This document shows, piece by piece, positions 16,812 through 27,480 of a DNA stretch of 64,000 bases. The notes beneath the pieces are model-generated. The model was not told the origin of the DNA. It saw only the letters and a list, made by a program, of their open reading frames with translations, and searched no databases. Made by a program: the position numbers and the translations under genes. The stretch's first letter is position 1. Each line of letters begins with the position of its first letter. Source of the DNA: Prevotella sp. (lineage in GTDB: Bacteria; Bacteroidota; Bacteroidia; Bacteroidales; Bacteroidaceae); contig JAFZAH010000042.1 in assembly GCA_017548275.1 (NCBI GenBank), positions 48,093 through 112,092 on the forward strand, read 5' to 3'.

Positions 16812-17114
16812 TTACCAACTTGCCTTCTTCACACCGGGGATGAGACCAGAAGAAGCCATTTCGCGGAACTGGATACGTGAGATGCCAAACTGGCGCATGT
16901 ATCCCTTCGGACGGCCTGTGATTTTGCAGCGGTTGTGCAGACGGATGGGGTTGGCGTTGCGAGGAATGCTCTGGAGTTTGCGTGCTGCCTCGTATGCTTC
17001 TGCGGGATCCTCGGTCGTTGCGATGATTTTCTTGAGGGCGGCCCTCTTCTCAGCATAGCGTGCGATGAGACGTGCGCGTTTCACCTCGCGGGCTTTCATT
17101 GATTCTTTTGCCAT
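16812..17114 (-). CDS. rpsN: 30S ribosomal protein S14
   Basis: A 100-residue S14 of the longer, zinc-free class: the conserved C-terminal core reads [20 protein letters not shown] and lacks the CxxC pairs of the short zinc form. It sits in the 30S head near S10 and S19. The spc operon position between rplE and rpsH is standard. Confidence 0.96.
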   Translation of the reverse strand: MAKESMKAREVKRARLIARYAEKRAALKKIIATTEDPAEAYEAARKLQSIPRNANPIRLHNRCKITGRPKGYMRQFGISRIQFREMASSGLIPGVKKASW

Positions 17115-17119
17115 GTCAC

Positions 17120-17674
17120 TTAATCTTTTTTAGCGTTCTTAAAGGGAAGCCCGAAAGCCTTGAGCAGCGCGTAGCCTTCCTCGTCGGTCTTGGCCGATGT
17201 CACGAAGGTGATGTTCATGCCCTGAATGCGGTCAATCGAGTCGATATTGATTTCCGGGAAGATAATCTGCTCGTCGATACCGAGGGTGTAGTTGCCGCGG
17301 CCGTCGAGTTTGCTCTCAATACCCTTGAAGTCACGGATACGGGGCAGAGCGATGCGGACGAGTTTCTCGAGGAACTCATACATGCGCTCGCGACGCAGAG
17401 TCACCATGACACCGATGGGCATCTTCTTACGCAGTTTGAAGTTGGCAATATCCTTCTTCGAGAATGTGGCAACGGCTTTCTGACCAGTGATGGCAGTGAG
17501 TTCGTTGATAGCCACGTCGATGATTTTCTTGTCCTGAGTGGCATCGCCGAGACCTTGGTTGACGACGATTTTCTTCAGCACGGGAATCTGCATCGAAGAA
17601 GTATAGTTGAACTGTTTTTTCAATGCCGGTGCGATCTGCTCGGCATAGACTGTTTTTAACTGTGCTGTATTCAT
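17120..17674 (-). CDS. rplE: 50S ribosomal protein L5
   Basis: A 184-residue L5 that binds 5S rRNA and contacts the P-site tRNA. Conserved segments are [35 protein letters not shown] and [16 protein letters not shown]. Its start overlaps the rplX stop by one base, which suggests coupled translation. Confidence 0.97.
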   Translation of the reverse strand: MNTAQLKTVYAEQIAPALKKQFNYTSSMQIPVLKKIVVNQGLGDATQDKKIIDVAINELTAITGQKAVATFSKKDIANFKLRKKMPIGVMVTLRRERMYEFLEKLVRIALPRIRDFKGIESKLDGRGNYTLGIDEQIIFPEINIDSIDRIQGMNITFVTSAKTDEEGYALLKAFGLPFKNAKKD

Positions 17675-17994
17675 TATTTGATCTCCTCCCCTGATTTTTT
17701 AGCGATACGTACTTTTTTGCCGTCAGCGCCGATTTTCATGCCGATGCGGGTTGCTTTTCCGCTTTTCGGGTCGATGAGGCTCAAATTAGAGATATGAATA
17801 GGGGCTTCCACCTTGACGAATCCTCCCTGAGGGTTCTTAGCGGAGGGCTTTGAACTCTTAGTGACCATGTTCACGCCTTCGACGATGGCACGCTCTTTGT
17901 CAGCGATGACCTGGAGCACTTTCCCGGTCTTACCCTTGTCCTCACCGGCGATGACAATCACTGTATCGTTTTTCTTGATATGTAACTTGCTCAT
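17674..17994 (-). CDS. rplX: 50S ribosomal protein L24
   Basis: A 106-residue L24, an early assembly initiator of the 50S subunit, with the KOW motif [17 protein letters not shown]. It ends with [14 protein letters not shown] and overlaps rplE by one base. Confidence 0.97.
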   Translation of the reverse strand: MSKLHIKKNDTVIVIAGEDKGKTGKVLQVIADKERAIVEGVNMVTKSSKPSAKNPQGGFVKVEAPIHISNLSLIDPKSGKATRIGMKIGADGKKVRIAKKSGEEIK

Positions 17995-18014
17995 TACTGT
18001 AGTCTTTTATTAAA

Positions 18015-18380
18015 TTAAAGTACCTCGGGTGCGAGTGAGACCACCTTCATGTTGACAGCGCGCAACTCTCTTGCCACCGGGCCGAAGATACGGCTTCCGC
18101 GGAGTTCGCCGGCATTGTTGAGAAGCACACAGGCATTGTCGTCGAAACGGATGTATGAGCCGTCAGCACGGCGCACTTCCTTTTTCGTGCGGACGATGAG
18201 CGCCTTAGATACGGTGCCCTTCTTGATGTCGCTGGCGGGAATGACGTTTTTCACAGTCACCACGATGATGTCGCCCACGCTGGCGTAGCGGCGGCGTGTA
18301 CCGCCGAGTACTCTGATACAGAGAGCCTCACGTGCTCCGCTGTTATCACAAACTGTAAGTCTTGATTCTACCTGTATCAT
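18015..18380 (-). CDS. rplN: 50S ribosomal protein L14
   Basis: A 121-residue L14 with the signature [18 protein letters not shown] and the C-terminal [13 protein letters not shown]. It forms inter-subunit bridges and is the binding site of the silencing factor RsfS. Gap to rpsQ is two bases. Confidence 0.97.
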   Translation of the reverse strand: MIQVESRLTVCDNSGAREALCIRVLGGTRRRYASVGDIIVVTVKNVIPASDIKKGTVSKALIVRTKKEVRRADGSYIRFDDNACVLLNNAGELRGSRIFGPVARELRAVNMKVVSLAPEVL

Positions 18381-18382
18381 AA

Positions 18383-18640
18383 TTACTTCGCTTTTTCAAT
18401 GATTTGAACTAATCTCCATCTCTTAGTCTTGCTCAGAGGGCGAGTCTCCATAATCAGCACGGTATCGCCGATGTTGGCCTCGTTGTTCTCGTCATGGGCA
18501 TGGTATTTCTTCGTCTTCTGTACGAATTTACCGTAGATAGGGTGCTTCTCTTTGAACTTCGACGCAATAACAATGGTCTTCTCCATTTTGTTGCTGATGA
18601 CGACACCCTGTCTTGTCTTTCTTAAATTTCTTGTTTCCAT
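18383..18640 (-). CDS. rpsQ: 30S ribosomal protein S17
   Basis: An 85-residue S17 with an OB fold that binds the 5' domain of 16S rRNA. I prefer [12 protein letters not shown] as the start (18640); another ATG three codons upstream is possible. The signature [20 protein letters not shown] is present. Confidence 0.95.
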   Translation of the reverse strand: METRNLRKTRQGVVISNKMEKTIVIASKFKEKHPIYGKFVQKTKKYHAHDENNEANIGDTVLIMETRPLSKTKRWRLVQIIEKAK

Positions 18641-18651
18641 GTGAAGCATTG

Positions 18652-18846
18652 TTATTTGTTAAGTTCTCTCTGACGAAGTTCGGTCTTCATGCGTGCGATG
18701 TCCTTCTTCAGGGCGCGCAGCTGCATGGGATTCTCCAGCGGCGTGATGGCGTGGTTGAGCCTCAGTTGATGAAGTCTTGCCTCTTCGCCTTCCAGTCTCT
18801 CCACCAAGTCATTGGTCTCGAGTTCTCTTATCTCATTGATCTTCAT
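18652..18846 (-). CDS. rpmC: 50S ribosomal protein L29
   Basis: A 64-residue two-helix protein, [20 protein letters not shown], ending in the conserved [16 protein letters not shown]. It lies near the tunnel exit beside L23. Order rplP-rpmC-rpsQ is standard. Confidence 0.96.
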   Translation of the reverse strand: MKINEIRELETNDLVERLEGEEARLHQLRLNHAITPLENPMQLRALKKDIARMKTELRQRELNK

Positions 18847-18852
18847 ATCTGA

Positions 18853-19281
18853 CTATGCGTTTTTGTCGTAATCACGACGTACAATAAATTTGGTTTTCAC
18901 AGGCAGTTTCTGGGCGCCGAGGCGGAGAGCCTCTTTAGCCACTGCGAAACTTACACCTTCCACTTCGAAGAGGATACGTCCGGGAGTGACGGGTGCGACC
19001 CATCCTGCGGGGTCACCCTTACCTTTACCCATACGTACGTCAGCCGGCTTGCGGGTGATGGGTTTGTCGGGGAAGATTCTGATCCAGACCTGACCCTCAC
19101 GGTTCATGCGTCGGTTGATAGCCACACGTGCTGCCTCAATCTGGCGTGCGTCAATCCATTTTGCCTCAAGCGTCTTGATGCCGAATGTGCCGAACGCCAA
19201 TTGTGTACCTCTGTGGGCGTTGCCTTTGTTGCCGCGTCCGTCTTGAGGTCTTCTATATCTTACTCTTTTAGGCTGTAACAT
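18853..19281 (-). CDS. rplP: 50S ribosomal protein L16
   Basis: A 142-residue L16 with the N-terminal [17 protein letters not shown] and the conserved [20 protein letters not shown] loop that approaches the peptidyl transferase centre. In some species the arginine in the equivalent of [14 protein letters not shown] region is hydroxylated; that cannot be judged here. Confidence 0.97.
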   Translation of the reverse strand: MLQPKRVRYRRPQDGRGNKGNAHRGTQLAFGTFGIKTLEAKWIDARQIEAARVAINRRMNREGQVWIRIFPDKPITRKPADVRMGKGKGDPAGWVAPVTPGRILFEVEGVSFAVAKEALRLGAQKLPVKTKFIVRRDYDKNA

Positions 19282-19298
19282 GATCGTTTATCAATCTT

Positions 19299-20027
19299 TT
19301 ATCGGTTATTGTTTCTCTTGCGATTTCCTCTGCCCTGACGGCCTCCGCCGTTGCCACGGCCCGACTGCTTCTCCTGTGCGAAGTTGGGTGTCAGGTCAAC
19401 TGCACCGTACACCTCGCCGCGGCAGATCCAAACCTTGATACCGAGCAGACCCACTTTCGTGAGAGCCTCTGCGGGACAGTAGTCCACATCGGCGCGGAAG
19501 GTGTGCAGCGGTGTGCGTCCTTCCTTGTACATCTCGCTACGTGCGATTTCAGCACCGTTCAGACGTCCGGAAATCTGTACTTTGATACCCTCTGCTCCTG
19601 CGCGCATGGTGTTGGCGATAGCCTGTTTGATGGCGCGGCGGTATGCCATTTTGCCTTCCACCTGGCGTGCGATGTTGTTGGCCACGATGGTGGCGTCGAG
19701 TTCGGGTCTCTTCACTTCATAGATATTGATCTGAACCTCTTTCTTGTAGAGTTTCTTCAATTCTTCCTTAAGTTTGTCCACCTCTTCACCGCCTTTACCG
19801 ATGACCACGCCCGGGCGAGCCGTGCAGATGGTGATGGTGACGAGTTTGAGTGTGCGCTCAATGACGATTTTCGAAATGCTGGCATTGTCGTGGCGTTTGC
19901 TCAGATACTTGCGGATTTTCTGGTCTTCCACCAGGTTGTCACCGAAGTTTTTGCCTCCGAACCAGTTTGAATCCCAACCTCTGATGATACCGAGGCGGTT
20001 GCTTATTGGATTAACTTTCTGTCCCAT
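19299..20027 (-). CDS. rpsC: 30S ribosomal protein S3
   Basis: A 242-residue S3 that lines the mRNA entry channel. The KH domain GXXG is visible in [20 protein letters not shown]. The C-terminal domain carries [19 protein letters not shown]. The extreme C-terminus is a glycine, arginine and asparagine-rich tail (about 20 residues after FAQEKQSG), typical of the phylum. Confidence 0.97.
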   Translation of the reverse strand: MGQKVNPISNRLGIIRGWDSNWFGGKNFGDNLVEDQKIRKYLSKRHDNASISKIVIERTLKLVTITICTARPGVVIGKGGEEVDKLKEELKKLYKKEVQINIYEVKRPELDATIVANNIARQVEGKMAYRRAIKQAIANTMRAGAEGIKVQISGRLNGAEIARSEMYKEGRTPLHTFRADVDYCPAEALTKVGLLGIKVWICRGEVYGAVDLTPNFAQEKQSGRGNGGGRQGRGNRKRNNNR

Positions 20028-20032
20028 TCTGA

Positions 20033-20440
20033 TTATTGTTTATCGTCATTGTTAATGGTATCTACGAACAGTGTCACGTGATTGCTGCGTTTGCGGATTC
20101 TGTAGCCGCGTCCCTGCGGTGCGGGGCGCATACGTTTCATGGTGACACCCTCGTCAACGAATACTTTCGAGACGAACAGTTCGCCATCTTCGGCTTTACG
20201 GTCATTTTTTGCTTCCCAGTTGGCGATAGCCGAGCGAAGCAGTTTCTCCACGTTCTCTGAGGCGGCTTTCTTTGAGAATCTCAGCACGCCGAGTGCCCTG
20301 TTGACTTCCATGCCGCGGATGAGGTCTACGACATAGCGCATTTTACGGGGTGAAGAGGGGCAGCCTTTGAGTTTGGCAAAGTACTGTGTCTTTTTGGCTT
20401 CATTTCTTTTTTCAGCCGCAATTCTTTTTCTTGCTCCCAT
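20033..20440 (-). CDS. rplV: 50S ribosomal protein L22
   Basis: A 135-residue L22 whose beta hairpin lines the exit tunnel (region [20 protein letters not shown]). The tunnel loop looks intact, with no insertion or deletion of the kind that gives macrolide resistance elsewhere. Five bases separate it from rpsC. Confidence 0.97.
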   Translation of the reverse strand: MGARKRIAAEKRNEAKKTQYFAKLKGCPSSPRKMRYVVDLIRGMEVNRALGVLRFSKKAASENVEKLLRSAIANWEAKNDRKAEDGELFVSKVFVDEGVTMKRMRPAPQGRGYRIRKRSNHVTLFVDTINNDDKQ

Positions 20441-20477
20441 TATAATTAGTTATTTTTAATTCTGTAGGTTGCCCTGA

Positions 20478-20744
20478 TTATCGCTTGTTTCCGGCATGTC
20501 CACCGAAACGGCGTGTGGGTGAGAACTCGCCGAGTTTGTGTCCGACCATGTTTTCAGTGATGTAAACAGGGATAAATTTATTTCCGTTATGAACTGCAAC
20601 AGTGTGTCCCACGAAGTCGGGTGAGATCATTGATGCTCTTGCCCATGTCTTCACGACAGTTTTCTTGCCGCTCTCATTCATGGCGAGGATTTTCTTCTCC
20701 AATGCCACGTTGATGTATGGACCTTTTTTAAGTGAACGACTCAT
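20478..20744 (-). CDS. rpsS: 30S ribosomal protein S19
   Basis: An 88-residue S19, [20 protein letters not shown], with the conserved [20 protein letters not shown] at the C-terminus. It pairs with S13 in the 30S head. Confidence 0.97.
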   Translation of the reverse strand: MSRSLKKGPYINVALEKKILAMNESGKKTVVKTWARASMISPDFVGHTVAVHNGNKFIPVYITENMVGHKLGEFSPTRRFGGHAGNKR

Positions 20745-20766
20745 AATTTTCGCTTGTTAACTTAGA

Positions 20767-21594
20767 TTACTTCTTTTTTGCTCTTTCGATGATATACTTG
20801 TTGGAGTGTTTCTTGGGTGCTCTGGTCTTGAGTCCCTTAGCATACAAACCATTACGCGAGCGGGGATGTCCTCCCGACTGGCGTCCTTCACCACCACCCA
20901 TCGGGTGATCGTGCGGGTTCATCACCACACCACGGTTGTGGGGTCTGCGTCCCAACCAGCGTGAACGGCCGGCTTTACCCGACTGCTCAAGAGCGTGGTC
21001 AGAGTTACCTACGCTTCCCACAGTAGCCTTACAAGCGGAGAGAATCTTACGAGTCTCGCCTGAAGGGAGTTTAATCACACAATAACTGCCCTCACGAGAA
21101 GTCAACTGAGCAAAATTACCAGCCGAACGAACGAGCAGAGCACCCTGTCCGGGACGGAGTTCGATGTTGTGAACGACCGTACCCACGGGTATGTTGGCAA
21201 GAGGAAGTGCATTACCCACTTCAGGAGCGGCATCGGGTCCTGAGAGGAGTTGCTGGCCTACCTGCAGTCCGTTAGGAGCAATAATGTAACGTTTTTCACC
21301 ATCAGCATAGAAGAGCAGAGCGATACGAGCCGAACGGTTGGGGTCGTATTCAATAGTCTTCACGATTGCTGGAACACCATCTTTCTCACGTTTAAAGTCG
21401 ATGATACGATACTTTCTCTTGTGGCCGCCGCCCATGTAGCGGACAGTCATTTTTCCGGAGTTGTTTCGACCTCCGGTAGAGCGTTTACCGAAAACGAGAG
21501 ACTTCTCTGGTACGGATGCAGTAATATCCTCGAACGTACCAATAATTTTGTGTCTTTGTCCCGGAGTTACCGGTTTTAATTTACGTACTGCCAT
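20767..21594 (-). CDS. rplB: 50S ribosomal protein L2
   Basis: A 275-residue L2, one of the most conserved proteins of the peptidyl transferase region. The loop with the conserved histidine is seen in [19 protein letters not shown]-terminal [17 protein letters not shown] and the RNA-binding [20 protein letters not shown] are intact. Confidence 0.98.
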   Translation of the reverse strand: MAVRKLKPVTPGQRHKIIGTFEDITASVPEKSLVFGKRSTGGRNNSGKMTVRYMGGGHKRKYRIIDFKREKDGVPAIVKTIEYDPNRSARIALLFYADGEKRYIIAPNGLQVGQQLLSGPDAAPEVGNALPLANIPVGTVVHNIELRPGQGALLVRSAGNFAQLTSREGSYCVIKLPSGETRKILSACKATVGSVGNSDHALEQSGKAGRSRWLGRRPHNRGVVMNPHDHPMGGGEGRQSGGHPRSRNGLYAKGLKTRAPKKHSNKYIIERAKKK

Positions 21595-21601
21595 TTCTTA
21601 T

Positions 21602-21895
21602 TTAAATATTGCTGTAAAAATCGATTGTTTCTCCCTCTTTCAGGGTAACGATAGCCTTTTTGAAAGCGCTCTTGTGACCGCGGATGAGACCGGCCTTGGT
21701 GTAGCGCTGTGAGCGCTTGCCCATGTAACGCATGGTGCGCACATCGGTCACGGTGACATTGTAGAGGCTCTCGACTTCTTGCTTAATCTGGAGTTTGTTG
21801 GCGTCAGGACGCACGATAAAGCCGAAGCGGTTGGGCATCTTGTCTGTGATCTTGGTCATCTTCTCAGTGACCAGAGGTTTGATGATAATAGCCAT
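21602..21895 (-). CDS. rplW: 50S ribosomal protein L23
   Basis: A 97-residue L23, the docking site of trigger factor and SRP at the tunnel exit. Conserved IIKPLVTEKMTK and MRYMGKRSQRYTKAG are present. The trigger factor gene is also in this window, at 53437-54798. Confidence 0.96.
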   Translation of the reverse strand: MAIIIKPLVTEKMTKITDKMPNRFGFIVRPDANKLQIKQEVESLYNVTVTDVRTMRYMGKRSQRYTKAGLIRGHKSAFKKAIVTLKEGETIDFYSNI

Positions 21896-21914
21896 TTTTC
21901 TACTTTCTCCTTGA

Positions 21915-22544
21915 TTATTTTGTTAAGATCGAGTCGATGGCCTTCAACGAATTTTCGGTCACGACCAACACATCTGCGTTCAAGACTTTGTAAGCATTGA
22001 GCAGATTTGCGATCATGACTTCAGTACGCTGTAAGTTACGAGCCGACAAATATACGTTTTTCTGAGATTCCGGCAAAAGGAAGAGTTGCTTCTTACCTTC
22101 AACTTTTAGATTTTTAATAATATTTAAGAAATCTTTGGTTTTGGGTGCGTCGAAGTTGAAATCCTCGATGACGATGATAGCGTTTTCCTGAGCCTTGTAT
22201 GAGAGAGCGCTCTTGCGTGCGAGTGCCTTCACTTTCTTATTGAGTTTGAAGCGATAGTCACGGGGTTTGGGACCGAAGACACGGCCACCACCGCGCAGCA
22301 GGGGTGAGTTGATGTCACCGTGACGTGCGCCGCCACCGCCCTTCTGACGGCCGAGTTTGCGGGTCGAACCGGTATGCTCGCTGCGCTCCTTGGCCTTGGC
22401 TGTGCCCTGGCGCTGGTTGGCGAGATACTGTTTCACGTCGAGATAAAGCACGTGGTCGTTAGGTTCAATACCGAAGATCTCTTCGTTTAACGTAACCTTT
22501 CTTCCGGTCTCCTGACCATTGATATTTAAAACGTTAATTTCCAT
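21915..22544 (-). CDS. rplD: 50S ribosomal protein L4
   Basis: A 209-residue L4 starting [14 protein letters not shown]; 11 upstream in-frame residues belong to the end of rplC in another frame. The tunnel loop [20 protein letters not shown] is intact. The start overlaps the rplC stop as TAATG, indicating coupled translation. L4 represses the S10 operon in gamma-proteobacteria, which makes it a candidate ligand for the leader structure upstream of rplC, but this is untested. Confidence 0.97.
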   Translation of the reverse strand: MEINVLNINGQETGRKVTLNEEIFGIEPNDHVLYLDVKQYLANQRQGTAKAKERSEHTGSTRKLGRQKGGGGARHGDINSPLLRGGGRVFGPKPRDYRFKLNKKVKALARKSALSYKAQENAIIVIEDFNFDAPKTKDFLNIIKNLKVEGKKQLFLLPESQKNVYLSARNLQRTEVMIANLLNAYKVLNADVLVVTENSLKAIDSILTK

Positions 22545-23158
22545 TATTTCTGAATTAAGACGGTTGAACCATTGCACCCGGCCACTGAACCTTTCACAAG
22601 GAGGAGGTTGTGCTCAGGTATGACTTTTAACACTCTCAGATTCTGGGTTGTCACGCGGTCGCCACCCATGTGGCCGCCCATGCGCATACCCTTGAACACC
22701 TTAGCAGGGTAGGAGCAGGCACCGATAGAACCCGGTTTGCGGGCGCGGTCATCCTGTCCGTGTGTGGCTTGTCCCACACCACCGAATCCATGACGTTTCA
22801 TCACGCCCTGGAATCCTTTACCTTTAGAAGTACCCACGACATCAACATAGGTCTCGCCGTCGAAAATCTCGACAGTGATGACGTCGCCGAGGTTGTACTC
22901 CTCATCAAATTTGAACTCGGCCAAGTGCTTTTTCGGTGTTGTCCCGGCCTTCTTGTAGATTCCGAGCATGGCTTTGGTGGTATTCTTCTCCTTAGCCTCG
23001 CCGAAAGCCAACTGAAGGGCCTTGTAACCGTCCTTCTCGACGGTCTTTACCTGTGTGACAACACAAGGACCAGCTTCGATAACAGTGCACGGCACGTTTT
23101 TGCCGTCGGCACTGAAAACGGATGTCATTCCGATTTTCTTTCCAATTAATCCTGGCAT
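22544..23158 (-). CDS. rplC: 50S ribosomal protein L3
   Basis: A 204-residue L3, early 23S binder, with [20 protein letters not shown] and the conserved [20 protein letters not shown] loop near the peptidyl transferase centre. It is the first gene of the rplC-rplQ unit: upstream are a structured leader, a Bacteroidota promoter and the terminator of the preceding unit. Confidence 0.97.
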   Translation of the reverse strand: MPGLIGKKIGMTSVFSADGKNVPCTVIEAGPCVVTQVKTVEKDGYKALQLAFGEAKEKNTTKAMLGIYKKAGTTPKKHLAEFKFDEEYNLGDVITVEIFDGETYVDVVGTSKGKGFQGVMKRHGFGGVGQATHGQDDRARKPGSIGACSYPAKVFKGMRMGGHMGGDRVTTQNLRVLKVIPEHNLLLVKGSVAGCNGSTVLIQK

Positions 23159-23336
23159 TTCAGTTTAAAATTAAAAAATAATAAAGTTTGAATATATTCT
23201 GTTTCTTTTTAAGTGCAACCTCGCTGAACAGCCACAAAAAACACTTAAAAAGAAACGCTCACTTCTTCCCGAGTGAAGGTTAAGTCGCTCTTTATCAATG
23301 TATTGTTAGCATTTAGCCAGCGCAATACGCACTTTA
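23159..23336 (-). promoter_or_regulatory. Structured 5' leader of the rplC-rplQ operon
   Basis: The roughly 178-nt untranslated leader carries a perfect 15-bp inverted repeat, gtttctttttaagtg (23201-23215) with cacttaaaaagaaac (23242-23256), enclosing a 26-nt loop. A smaller upstream hairpin (cact...agtg near 23260-23275) precedes it. Such a long leader with a stable structure before the first ribosomal protein gene suggests autogenous control. No known leader family was recognised. Confidence 0.6.
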
Positions 23337-23342
23337 GCGGAT

Positions 23343-23374
23343 GCAAAGGTACACATATTTTATAACCCACGCAA
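23343..23374 (-). promoter_or_regulatory. Promoter of the rplC-rplQ operon
   Basis: The -7 box TACCTTTGC (23351-23343) with TTGC 19 nt upstream (23374-23371) on the minus strand. It lies between the rpsJ terminator and rplC and fits the Bacteroidota consensus. Confidence 0.75.
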
Positions 23375-23510
23375 CACCGCAACGGCGCAAATCAAAAGAT
23401 TTAAGTATTTTTAACTATTTATCATTCAAGCAAGCACTGCCCATCCGGAAAATACCGCATCTCCTGGGCGACAGAACACCTGGGAAGAGCCAAACTGACC
23501 TATACCGCCA

Positions 23511-23551
23511 TGCAAAATGAAAGAGACGCCACTCTTTAAAGTGACGTCTCT
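23511..23551 (-). terminator. Terminator after rpsJ
   Basis: On the minus strand agagacg-t-cact pairs with agtg-g-cgtctct (one mismatch, 6-nt loop), followed by TTCATTTTGC. The arms resemble the terminator after rplQ. It separates the str-type unit from rplC. Confidence 0.75.
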
Positions 23552-23636
23552 GCTGTATCTATCCACCTGCTACCCTACCCTGCTGTATTCTCTTGCTCAA
23601 TTTGGGAGAAACGGGGTCGGGCATCGGCTTCTGGTC

Positions 23637-23942
23637 TTATACCTTGATTTCTACCTCTACGCCCGAGGGGAGTTCGAGTTTCATCAGCGCCTCGACGGTG
23701 TTGGCAGTTGAACTGTAAATGTCGATGAGGCGTTTGTAGTCGGACAGTTGGAACTGCTCGCGAGCCTTCTTGTTGACGAAGGTCGAACGGTTCACGGTGT
23801 AGATACGCTTGTGTGTGGGCAGGGGGATGGGTCCGCTGACGACAGCGCCTGTAGCCTTCACTGCTTTCACGATTTTCTCTGCAGACTTATCGACTAATTT
23901 GTGGTCGTAAGACTTCAGTTTGATTCTGATTTTCTGACTCAT
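23637..23942 (-). CDS. rpsJ: 30S ribosomal protein S10
   Basis: A 101-residue S10, [18 protein letters not shown], with [21 protein letters not shown]10 is also the NusE antitermination factor. It follows fusA, as is normal in Bacteroidota, and is separated from rplC by about 480 bases that include a terminator and a new promoter. Confidence 0.97.
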   Translation of the reverse strand: MSQKIRIKLKSYDHKLVDKSAEKIVKAVKATGAVVSGPIPLPTHKRIYTVNRSTFVNKKAREQFQLSDYKRLIDIYSSTANTVEALMKLELPSGVEVEIKV

Positions 23943-24085
23943 GATAATGTTTGAATTGTTTGTTAATACTTTTATTTGGCGGAGGTCGGCTAAAGAGTCA
24001 TTCGCTCAGCCGGAGCCTCCTGATTTTTCTTTGAGATTTGGGGTATCCTTGGCTCCGGGACTTTCTGAGGTCCGTTTCTGCCAAG

Positions 24086-24118
24086 AACCCTAAACCCTAA
24101 ACACTCAACCCTAAACCT
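24086..24118. repeat. CCCTAAA-type short repeat between fusA and rpsJ
   Basis: Imperfect tandem units of accctaaacc-type (ccctaaaccctaaacactca, then accctaaacc) lie next to the fusA stop. A single similar unit is found at 56770-56782 just before mlaF. Confidence 0.65.
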
Positions 24119-24124
24119 ATGACC

Positions 24125-26242
24125 TTACACCAGGTCAACGCGGCCTTTGACTTCCTCGAGCACCTCTTTAGCCAGCGAACTGGAGAGCGGTGCGTGGTGG
24201 TCGTACTCCATGGAACTGGTGGCACGGCCTGAAGTGATGGTACGCAGTGCGGTGACATAACCGAAGGTCTCTGCCAGCGGCACCATCGCCTTCACGATGC
24301 GTCCGCCTGAGCGAGCCTCGTCCATACCCTGCACCTGACCGCGGCGTTTGTTCAGGTCGCCAATCACGTCGCCCATGCTCTCCTCGGGTGTCACCACCTC
24401 GAGTTTCATGATGGGCTCCATGAGCACCGGTCCTGCTTTCACGCAAGCGCTCTTGTAGGCCTGGATGGCTGCAATCTCAAACGACAACTGGTCGGAGTCC
24501 ACGGGGTGGAACGAACCGTCGAGCAGGGTCACCTTGAGCGAGTCCATGGGATAACCGGCGAGCACGCCGTTCTTCATGGCTGTCTCAAAACCTTTCTGCA
24601 CTGAGGGGATAAACTCCTTGGGGATGTTACCACCCTTCACCTCGTTGATGAACTGCAAACCACCCTCTTTGAAGTCGGGATCGACAGGACCCACGTTGAC
24701 GATGATATCGGCAAACTTACCACGGCCACCGCTCTGCTTCTTGTAAACCTCGCGCAGGTTGGTCACTGTCTTGGTGACAGCTTCCTTGTAGTTCACCTGG
24801 GGCTTACCCTGGTTGCACTCCACCTTGAACTCGCGTTTCAGGCGGTCGATGATGATGTCGAGGTGCAACTCACCCATACCGGAGATGATGGTCTGTCCGC
24901 TCTGCTCGTCGGTACGCACGGTGAACGTCGGGTCTTCCTCGGCCAGTTTAGCCAGTCCGATACCCAGTTTGTCAACGTCGGCCTGCGATTTCGGCTCCAC
25001 GGCGATACCAATCACGGGATCGGGGAACGTCATCGACTCCAAGACGATGGGATGACCCTCGTCGCACAGCGTGTCGCCTGTGTGGATATCCTTGAATCCC
25101 ACACCTGCGCCGATGTCACCGGCGTCGATGCTCTCCATCGGAATCTCCTTGTTAGAGTTCATCTGGAACAGGCGGCTGATGCGCTCCTTCTTACCCGAAC
25201 GGGGATTATAGACGTATGAGCCGGCCTGCACCTTGCCCGAATAGACGCGGAAGAACACCAGACGTCCCATGTAGGGGTCGGTGGCAATCTTGAACGCCAG
25301 GGCTGCTGTGGGCTCGTCGTCGGCGGGTTTGCGTGCCTCCTCTTCCTCGGTCTCGGGGTTCTCACCCACGATGGCCTCGGTATCGAGCGGTGAGGGCAGG
25401 AATGCGCAGACGTAGTCGAGCAGCGGCTGCACTCCCTTGTTCTTGTACGAAGAGCCGCACACCATCGGTGTGACTTGCATGGTCACCGTACCCTTGCGGA
25501 TGGCTGCCATAATCTGCTCTTCGGGGATGTCCTCGCCTTCGAGGAACTTCTCCATGAGGTCGTCGTCGAAGTCGGCTGCGCACTCGAGCATCTTGCTGCG
25601 CCACTCCTCAGCCTCGTCCATGAGGTCGGCGGGAATCTCTTCCACGTCGAAGTCAGCGCCCATGCTCTCGTCGTGCCACAGGATAGCCTTCATCTTGATG
25701 AGGTCGACCACGCCTTTGAAGTTCTCCTCAGCGCCGATGGGAATCTGCACGGGGCAGGGGTTGGCACCGAGGATGTCGCGCATCTGCTGCACGGTCTCGT
25801 AGAAGTCGGCACCCGAACGGTCCATCTTGTTGACGTAACCGATGCGGGGCACATTATATTTGTCGGCCTGACGCCACACGGTCTCCGATTGCGGTTGCAC
25901 ACCGTCGGCTGCGGAGTAGGTGGCCACAGCGCCGTCGAGCACTCGGAGTGAACGCTCCACCTCGGCGGTGAAGTCCACGTGTCCCGGAGTGTCAATCAGG
26001 TTGATTTTATATTTGTTGCTGTTCCATTCCCAGTAACAGGTGGTAGCGGCAGATGTGATAGTGATACCGCGCTCCTGCTCCTGAGCCATCCAGTCCATGG
26101 TAGCAGCGCCGTCGTGCACCTCACCGATCTTGTGCGTCTTACCCGTGTAGAACAGGATACGCTCCGAGGTGGTGGTTTTTCCGGCGTCGATATGAGCCAT
26201 GATACCGATGTTGCGTGTCAGGCGTAAATCTTGCTTTGCCAT
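24125..26242 (-). CDS. fusA: Elongation factor G
   Basis: This 705-residue GTPase drives ribosomal translocation and, with RRF, recycling. All G motifs are canonical: [15 protein letters not shown] (G1), RGITITSA (G2), DTPGHVDF (G3), [10 protein letters not shown] (G4). Domain IV and V signatures ([15 protein letters not shown]) are present. The location in the str-type operon after rpsG marks it as the main EF-G rather than the divergent paralogue that some Bacteroidota carry. No tuf gene follows, as usual for the phylum. Confidence 0.98.
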   Translation of the reverse strand: MAKQDLRLTRNIGIMAHIDAGKTTTSERILFYTGKTHKIGEVHDGAATMDWMAQEQERGITITSAATTCYWEWNSNKYKINLIDTPGHVDFTAEVERSLRVLDGAVATYSAADGVQPQSETVWRQADKYNVPRIGYVNKMDRSGADFYETVQQMRDILGANPCPVQIPIGAEENFKGVVDLIKMKAILWHDESMGADFDVEEIPADLMDEAEEWRSKMLECAADFDDDLMEKFLEGEDIPEEQIMAAIRKGTVTMQVTPMVCGSSYKNKGVQPLLDYVCAFLPSPLDTEAIVGENPETEEEEARKPADDEPTAALAFKIATDPYMGRLVFFRVYSGKVQAGSYVYNPRSGKKERISRLFQMNSNKEIPMESIDAGDIGAGVGFKDIHTGDTLCDEGHPIVLESMTFPDPVIGIAVEPKSQADVDKLGIGLAKLAEEDPTFTVRTDEQSGQTIISGMGELHLDIIIDRLKREFKVECNQGKPQVNYKEAVTKTVTNLREVYKKQSGGRGKFADIIVNVGPVDPDFKEGGLQFINEVKGGNIPKEFIPSVQKGFETAMKNGVLAGYPMDSLKVTLLDGSFHPVDSDQLSFEIAAIQAYKSACVKAGPVLMEPIMKLEVVTPEESMGDVIGDLNKRRGQVQGMDEARSGGRIVKAMVPLAETFGYVTALRTITSGRATSSMEYDHHAPLSSSLAKEVLEEVKGRVDLV

Positions 26243-26294
26243 TGTCTTTTTACCTTAAATTGTTGTTTTACCTGTGTGTTATTCCTGAAATGAA

Positions 26295-26771
26295 TTAAAA
26301 TCTGAAGTGGGCAAAAGCACGGTTAGCCTCAGCCATGCGGTGCATATCTTCCTTACGCTTGAAGGCTCCGCCCTGGTTGTTGTATGCGTCCATAATCTCA
26401 GCGGCGAGTTTCTCGGCCATGCTCTTACCACCGCGCTTGCGTGCGAAGTTGATCATGTTCTTCATCGAGACGCTCTCTTTGCGGTCGGGACGGATTTCAG
26501 TAGGCACCTGGAATGTGGCACCACCGATACGACGGCTTTTCACCTCTACTTGCGGGGTGATGTTGTCAAGAGCCTGCTTCCAGATGTCAAGAGCGGGTTT
26601 CTCCTCTTTTGCCATCTTTGCTTGGACCAGATTAAGAGCATTGTAGAAAATCTCATAGGAGATGGACTTTTTGCCACTGTACATGAGATGGTTCACGAAT
26701 TTCGACACTTTGGTGTCATTGTACACGGGATCGGGCAGGACCACGCGCTTCTTGGGTTTTGCTTTTCTCAT
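26295..26771 (-). CDS. rpsG: 30S ribosomal protein S7
   Basis: A 158-residue S7, which starts assembly of the 30S head. Conserved [20 protein letters not shown] and [16 protein letters not shown] are present. In E. coli S7 represses its own operon through the rpsL-rpsG spacer; here that spacer is 237 nt and contains competing inverted repeats. Confidence 0.97.
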   Translation of the reverse strand: MRKAKPKKRVVLPDPVYNDTKVSKFVNHLMYSGKKSISYEIFYNALNLVQAKMAKEEKPALDIWKQALDNITPQVEVKSRRIGGATFQVPTEIRPDRKESVSMKNMINFARKRGGKSMAEKLAAEIMDAYNNQGGAFKRKEDMHRMAEANRAFAHFRF

Positions 26772-27008
26772 TTTATTAAAAAATTTATTTCTGCTTGGGG
26801 GCTGTCTTTACGCTGTCTTCAACACTCACTCCTGAGTATTTACTCAACCTTGTTTGAACAAATCTCCAGCAAAACGATTAAAAAGTGTTTTTGTTTGAAA
26901 CCTGGGGTTTTTAAGCAGTTGGGCTAAAGTTCTGAAGTTATGTGTCCCCACATGCTTACCAACCGACGCAACGCTTAAAGGCCCCAGGTTGGTGTCCTCG
27001 CAAAAGGA
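26772..27008 (-). promoter_or_regulatory. Long structured rpsL-rpsG spacer
   Basis: The spacer is far longer than the others in this operon. In it ccccaggtt (26982-26990) can pair with aacctgggg (26899-26907), while the overlapping ggttggt (26987-26993) can pair with accaacc (26958-26964), so the two foldings exclude each other. It is a candidate S7-type feedback site. No -7 box was evident. Confidence 0.45.
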
Positions 27009-27389
27009 TTATTTCTTCTGCTTCGGACGTTTTGCACCGTACTTAGAACGGCGCTGTGTGCGGTTTGCTACACCGGCGGTATCGAGTGTACCGCGAACGA
27101 TGTGATAACGTACACCGGGAAGGTCTTTCACACGACCGCCGCGCACCAGCACGATGCTGTGCTCCTGCAGGTTGTGACCCTCACCGGGGATGTAGGAGTT
27201 AACTTCCTTCTGATTGGTCAGACGGACACGGGCAACTTTACGCATTGCCGAATTAGGCTTTTTAGGAGTGGTGGTATAGACACGCACGCACACGCCACGA
27301 CGCTGCGGACATGAGTCCAATGCGGGCGACTTGCTCTTGTCTACCAAGTCCTTTCTGCCTTTTCTTACTAATTGTGAAATAGTAGGCAT
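27009..27389 (-). CDS. rpsL: 30S ribosomal protein S12
   Basis: A 126-residue S12 of the decoding centre. The loops [20 protein letters not shown] and [20 protein letters not shown] carry lysines at the positions whose replacement gives streptomycin resistance (KKPN and the second conserved site reads [13 protein letters not shown]), and look wild type. First gene of the unit. Confidence 0.97.
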   Translation of the reverse strand: MPTISQLVRKGRKDLVDKSKSPALDSCPQRRGVCVRVYTTTPKKPNSAMRKVARVRLTNQKEVNSYIPGEGHNLQEHSIVLVRGGRVKDLPGVRYHIVRGTLDTAGVANRTQRRSKYGAKRPKQKK

Positions 27390-27471
27390 TTGAAATTAAT
27401 TTTTATGTTTATATTGTTGTTTATATTATTGTCTTACAATAAGGTATGCTCATAACACACCGATTTGGGGT

Positions 27472-27480
27472 GCAAAATTA
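27472..27480 (-). promoter_or_regulatory. -7 box upstream of rpsL
   Basis: Minus strand TAATTTTGC matches TAnnTTTG and would give a leader of about 80 nt before rpsL. No clear -33 element is seen. The rest of the 27390-27714 gap holds the terminator of the upstream small gene and otherwise nothing I can name. Confidence 0.55.

Noticed and set aside
24086-24118. Telomere-like CCCTAAA repeat
   Set aside because: Only a few degenerate units between bacterial genes, with no replicon end or protein to suggest a telomere.
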